Source: Gorsachius magnificus
Taxonomy: Eukaryota > Chordata > Aves > Pelecaniformes > Ardeidae
DNA: 64,000 nucleotides
NCBI GenBank assembly: GCA_034008185.1
Contig: CM067081.1
Span: 148,024,258 to 148,088,257 of the forward strand
Reading direction: 5' to 3'
Position numbers and translations under genes: made by a program
Notes under the pieces: generated by a model
Seen by the model: only the letters and a program-made list of their open reading frames with translations
What the model was told of the DNA's origin: nothing
Databases searched by the model: none
Shown here: piece by piece, positions 59,794-64,000 of the stretch
How positions within the stretch are numbered: position 1 is the first letter of the stretch
Layout of the letters: each line of letters opens with the position of its first letter

Positions 59794-62700
59794 GTCATAC
59801 TAACACATTTAAAAAGGAAATGGCAAATAAATCAGGTGGTTACAGCAAGCACAGTATTTGAGAGCACGATAGATGAATACCCAGACAGCAAGGAGTTTGA
59901 GTTCCCACAGAACACCATTGTATTTACTAGCCACATCCTTCTAGCATAAAAACTCAGACTCTTTGATTTGGCATTTTTCATACAACTGCACCCCCCAACA
60001 GTTACTGATTTCTGCACAGGGCTCTTACCTTTGTAGCATGGCTCCTTCCCAGCTTTCTGACCCTGCATCCCCGTGGTGGGAGTTGCGATGTATATCCATT
60101 TCCAGCCAAAGCAGAGGTCCACCCTTTTAGGGGTGAATCAGAATCCAGACAAGCGCTACAAGGCAGGTCTCCCACCACTTTAGCAGACCTCCCCAGTCCT
60201 TACCCTGCCTCGGGCAGGTAGCTGCTTCCACTGCAGGCACACAACTAGCCGCTTCATTCCTTGTCCTTACAAACCGAAAGTTTTGACCCTTGTTGAGGAA
60301 GCAAAGCAGCAGTAGGGTTTATTCAGCTTTCCCAGGAGAAGCTAGAGAAGTGGAAATGCTAGACAGGGGCCACAGCTCCTCAGCAACCTTGTGGTCCTCT
60401 AGGTTCTTTCATCATGCTTCCTACTTTATCTCCAGATACTGAATTACTTTTAAATTTCTTCCTAGGACCTGCACCACACTAATTTCTGAGCAGTTTTTCC
60501 ACTTGCTAAAGAACATACCCTCCAAGCTTAGACTAACCTAAGCAGCTCAGGGCTTGCAACTTAAGGGGAGTGCTGTAATCAGTTGATCTCCATCACCTGG
60601 TCCCCTGGGTCCCCTCAGCCACAGACTGCATTTTCCATCACGGCTTTGCCCCAGGCTGCTCCCAACCATCCCTGGTGGAGAAGGTGATGGAGAAACAGCT
60701 ACCCTGGGGCCAGCTGGTGCAAGTGACAGGGCAGATATGGTGGCAGAGCTTTCAGCACAGACTCTGCAAGCTTGGCAACTCTCTTTACTTGGCAGGTTAC
60801 TCTGGAGTGAAGCTGATGGAGAGAGAAGACATCATGCTATAAGCATGCATCACATACTGTGATCCAAGCCCACTTAAACAGATAGGAAGTAAATACCAGC
60901 ATATCTGAATATGGAACAATTTGGGAGAGGCTCTTAGCAGTACAGATACTTTTGATATGTGCAACAGTGGACTGTGGTTCCAGGTACTGAAACTGAGATT
61001 TTGAAGTACCCAAAGAGGAATAAACCTGTGAGGACAGGCAGAGCCCAGAGTACATTCCTACATTCTGTGAAAAACTGCAAGCCAAGTAGTTACTATGGTG
61101 CTGAAATACAGTTTTAAAGCTGGGATTTAATTTCTCAGTCTTGATGAGGAAAATTATTTATCTAAACATGCATTTTCAAAACTACAAGCAACGATCTATG
61201 AGTAAAAGCTGAATTTTTATGTTTTACAGCTACATTTGATACTGGCCTTGCTAATGACGTGATGTTTTTGTCTGTGTAACCTATGAGTTATCCAGAAAAA
61301 CCACAATCTTTCAGCTGCTAATAGCTGAAGGAGAGTTTATCAGGGAAGAGTTTATCAAATGGTGCCCTTCAACAGAGTAAAAAGGAATCCTTTCTGCTTG
61401 TGCAGAAACTCTGTGCAAGTTATCTCAGGACGTGGGCTCTATCAGCCTATTGCACAGTATTTCCAATGGGCTGCAGATCTGAGAATAAGTTATCAATTGA
61501 AAACTTGCCAGTATTCTACTTCAGTTTTTCATAGACCTTCATGGTTTCATCTGTCCTATTTTTCATTTCTGCAGATAAACTTTAAATGGCTTGCAGCATG
61601 TAGGTTAGATACTACTGCAGCGCACATGAAAACAGATCTGCTTGACAGAGTCTATGCAGAGATGTCATATACCATATGGGCCATGGGTTAAAAAAAAAAC
61701 CAATAAAAAACCCCAGAAAGGAAATAGAAAGAAAAAGAAAAATGGTGGAACATTTCCCAGGTGGAGATGAGGTAGTCTTCCCATCACTACTTTGCCTTTG
61801 GTTTTTTAGATTTGATTTTTGGGCATACAGCCTTGTACAAAGGGTCAATGAGTGGCCTCTGCAGTGTTTGTATCCTATACGATTACACTAGGAATGGTGG
61901 TGAACTGAGGCCTTAAAATGTTCCCCTGCATACAAGCAAATTTCACGTTTTGAAATGACGAGGAAGGAGATGGCTTATAAACCTCAGAGAGAGACTGCTT
62001 CTTTGAAACTAAAGAAATAAAAGGGAGCTGTTTTGTAACTAATCTTGTTATAAAACTATTCTCTCGTGTAGGAGATTTTGCTGTTAAAAAAGTATCTCAA
62101 ACTGTTTTCGTACAACTTGGTCAGAAAGGAACACAAAAAATCTATTTCAATTGTATTTATCAAAAGTGTCAGAACATCCTACAATAGATTGGAAGTCTTG
62201 CGAGAATACACTTCCTAATGAGATTTGTGGGGCTCTTTGCTTCTGCTTAAACTGCAGCATAAAGGGGGAAAAAAAGCACAACAAAGTTTAAGCAGGGTTT
62301 ACTGAGCCTGAAACAGGTTTGGCTTGAGATGGGATTATAGGGTTTTTATCTGTATTGTCATGTTAATTTACACATTTGTCGCTGCTATATGTCCATTCCA
62401 CAGAATACCAGTTAGATGTATCATGGGTACATTTCCCTGGGTATTTTGTTACTGTATTTTATTGGAGGGTATTTTGTAAATGTTAGCACATTTGACATAG
62501 CTTTACATGGTTCCTTTATTACTGAGGAAGTAATAAACAATGTTTAGCAAAGCAGATGGTGCAGGCAGGTGTGTATTCCTTTAAGAATAAATCACAGTGT
62601 ACCACAATGCCTTTCCCGCTACTGGTATTCAGAAGTGAGCTAGGAAAAGAGCCTAGAAACTTGTCATCTTTAGCCACTTAGAATAACTTAGAGGTGTTTT

Positions 62701-64000
62701 TTACAGAAATGTCATATCTTAGTATAAAGAGGTCATTGCTTCCCCATTATCAATTGAATATCTGTTTAAACAAACACCGTTATCCTTTAAAGCTTGTTTC
62801 AGCAGGGCTGGGGACTGAAACCACCAAGCTAGCTGATAAGTGTAAATCTGATTTAAAACTCTGGAAGCATCAAAGCAAAATAAATTGTGTTTGAGAAGAG
62901 TTCAAATCTCTTGCTAATTGCCATCTGAAGTTGGAAAGTAAATAATGACTGAGACTGGTATCAAAGCTTTGATTCATAGAAATCTAAACTGAACATACAA
63001 ACCCCATTTGCAGTTCCACACCTGTAACTGAGTAAAACCAAATCCAGCTGAAGCTGCAGGAAGAATAGAAAATAATAGTAAAACTCAATTCAATCAGAAC
63101 AACATGGCTAACAACTCTTCTCCCATGCAAAACAAGTAATATTATGTGACCTTGTTAAAAGAGCAATCAAGAACTTTTATAATTTTCAAGCTTAAAGAAA
63201 AAAAAGTGGGGTTTGGAAAGCTGATGGATTTGGCTCAGAAAATGTGTGCTACAGAGATGAGAGGATTATGGCTGTTAAAAATTCTAAGTTTAGTGAAGGA
63301 ATGAAACCTCAGTTACACGCTCAAATTCCTTTACTAGCAGCAGGAGACTGTGTTAAAGAATGATATTTGGAAGTAACTAGCAAGCCTCAAGAGAATCTGT
63401 GCATGGAGTAGTCCTGGGCAAAAACCATAGTCTTTTGGGAACAAAAATACAGTAGAAGTCTCTTATACTAGCCACTTGCTGCATTTAGTGAGTAGGAAGG
63501 GACCAGAGAAATGCGTAATTTTAGACAGTGATTTGAATTCCACAAGTTTTTGAATGAATCTTTCCTTAGCAGGGATGCCTTAATACTAGAGTTGGTGCTA
63601 TATGACTGGACTTGGGTTGCTTAGAATGGTAATTGGTGGATTTATGTGGAATTTGGAATTGCTATTGCTCAAAAAAAAGTGAAAGAGAATGGTACACAAC
63701 TAAAAAAACCACAGAACTTGCCAAGTAGAATCATAGTGTAGAAGAATTTTCTGGATGTGCAAGGGCATTGCAATATAATGATTATTATTGAGACAGTATC
63801 TTAAATGTGCTTTTTTTTTTACTCTTCTAATCTCAGTTTAACTTACTGTGGTCCATTATTTTATACACCCTATTTCCATCTCTAGGAATGTGGGAAGTAT
63901 GACTTTAATTGCATAAGAAACACAAGTGTAATTGGGATGGGAAAAACAATAAGGGGAGGTACTTCTCAAAAAGTGTGAACTGCCAGAATAAAAGATGTGG

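Larger units (their letters stand above)
28562..64000 (+). other. RERG: RERG intron after the first coding exon (inferred, continues past the window)
   Basis: No exon encoding the rest of the GTPase was found. In particular there is no open frame for the large final exon containing the NKAD guanine-specificity motif. The remaining 35.4 kb is therefore taken as one intron. A small middle exon could have escaped reading by eye. The stretch contains the repeats listed separately, and its open frames (longest 180 codons, 53545-54087) do not resemble known proteins. Confidence 0.65.
53170..64000. other. intronic stretch without recognised genes
   Basis: Apart from the simple repeats at 56792 and 59771 I can classify nothing here. 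A 180-codon + strand frame at 53545-54087 has no recognisable domain, a serine/histidine/leucine-rich composition, and is about the length chance would allow in a window of this size. A-runs at about 56080-56096 and 57551-57566 are plain homopolymers. Confidence 0.45.

Overview
The window reads as vertebrate nuclear DNA from a bird. The evidence is several CR1 LINE copies carrying the usual avian 3' end, a solo LTR of a kind common in bird genomes, small exons in long A/T-leaning noncoding DNA, and one sharp CpG island. There are no operons, CRISPR arrays or prokaryotic gene structures. The species cannot be fixed from the sequence.

The only host protein gene I can support is RERG, a small Ras-like GTPase, on the + strand. 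Its first coding exon is 28501-28561. It encodes 20 residues ending in the P-loop GRAGVGKS and is followed by a canonical GTATGT donor. A TATA-less CpG island at about 26385-27185 is the likely promoter. It holds a candidate noncoding first exon whose donor is at 26757. Everything from 28562 to the end is probably the long RERG intron, since no later RERG exon is visible. The left 26 kb is most simply upstream intergenic DNA, or an intron of a neighbouring opposite-strand gene. In mammals the neighbour is PTPRO, but no PTPRO exon was recognised.

The most interesting block is 11.8-14.0 kb, a minus-strand cluster of retroposed sequence. Reading the minus strand 5' to 3' from 12194 to 11791, it holds a near full-length U6 snRNA pseudogene, then a 5S rRNA pseudogene, then about 200 bp of CR1 3' end. 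All three are in the same orientation and abut. This looks like a tripartite chimeric retrogene made by template switching during CR1 reverse transcription, or one member of a U6/5S-headed, CR1-tailed SINE family. Just to the right is a CR1 copy that keeps the ORF1 esterase region, the start of ORF2 and the 3' end but lacks most of ORF2. A 90-bp CR1 tail sits against its 3' end.

Other mobile elements are a 1.1-kb CR1 on the minus strand (19.6-20.7 kb) with a broken reverse transcriptase, and a 420-bp CR1 tail on the + strand (43.5-43.9 kb). Two older CR1-type remnants lie at 41.8 kb and 49.7-50.2 kb, with three MIR/CORE-SINE-like fragments at 27.6, 51.8 and 52.8 kb. The solo LTR is at 47527-48078, flanked by a candidate 5-bp target duplication. 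Several homopolymer G runs and C/A-rich stretches could form G-quadruplexes. The remaining open reading frames are short, unrecognised and consistent with chance.
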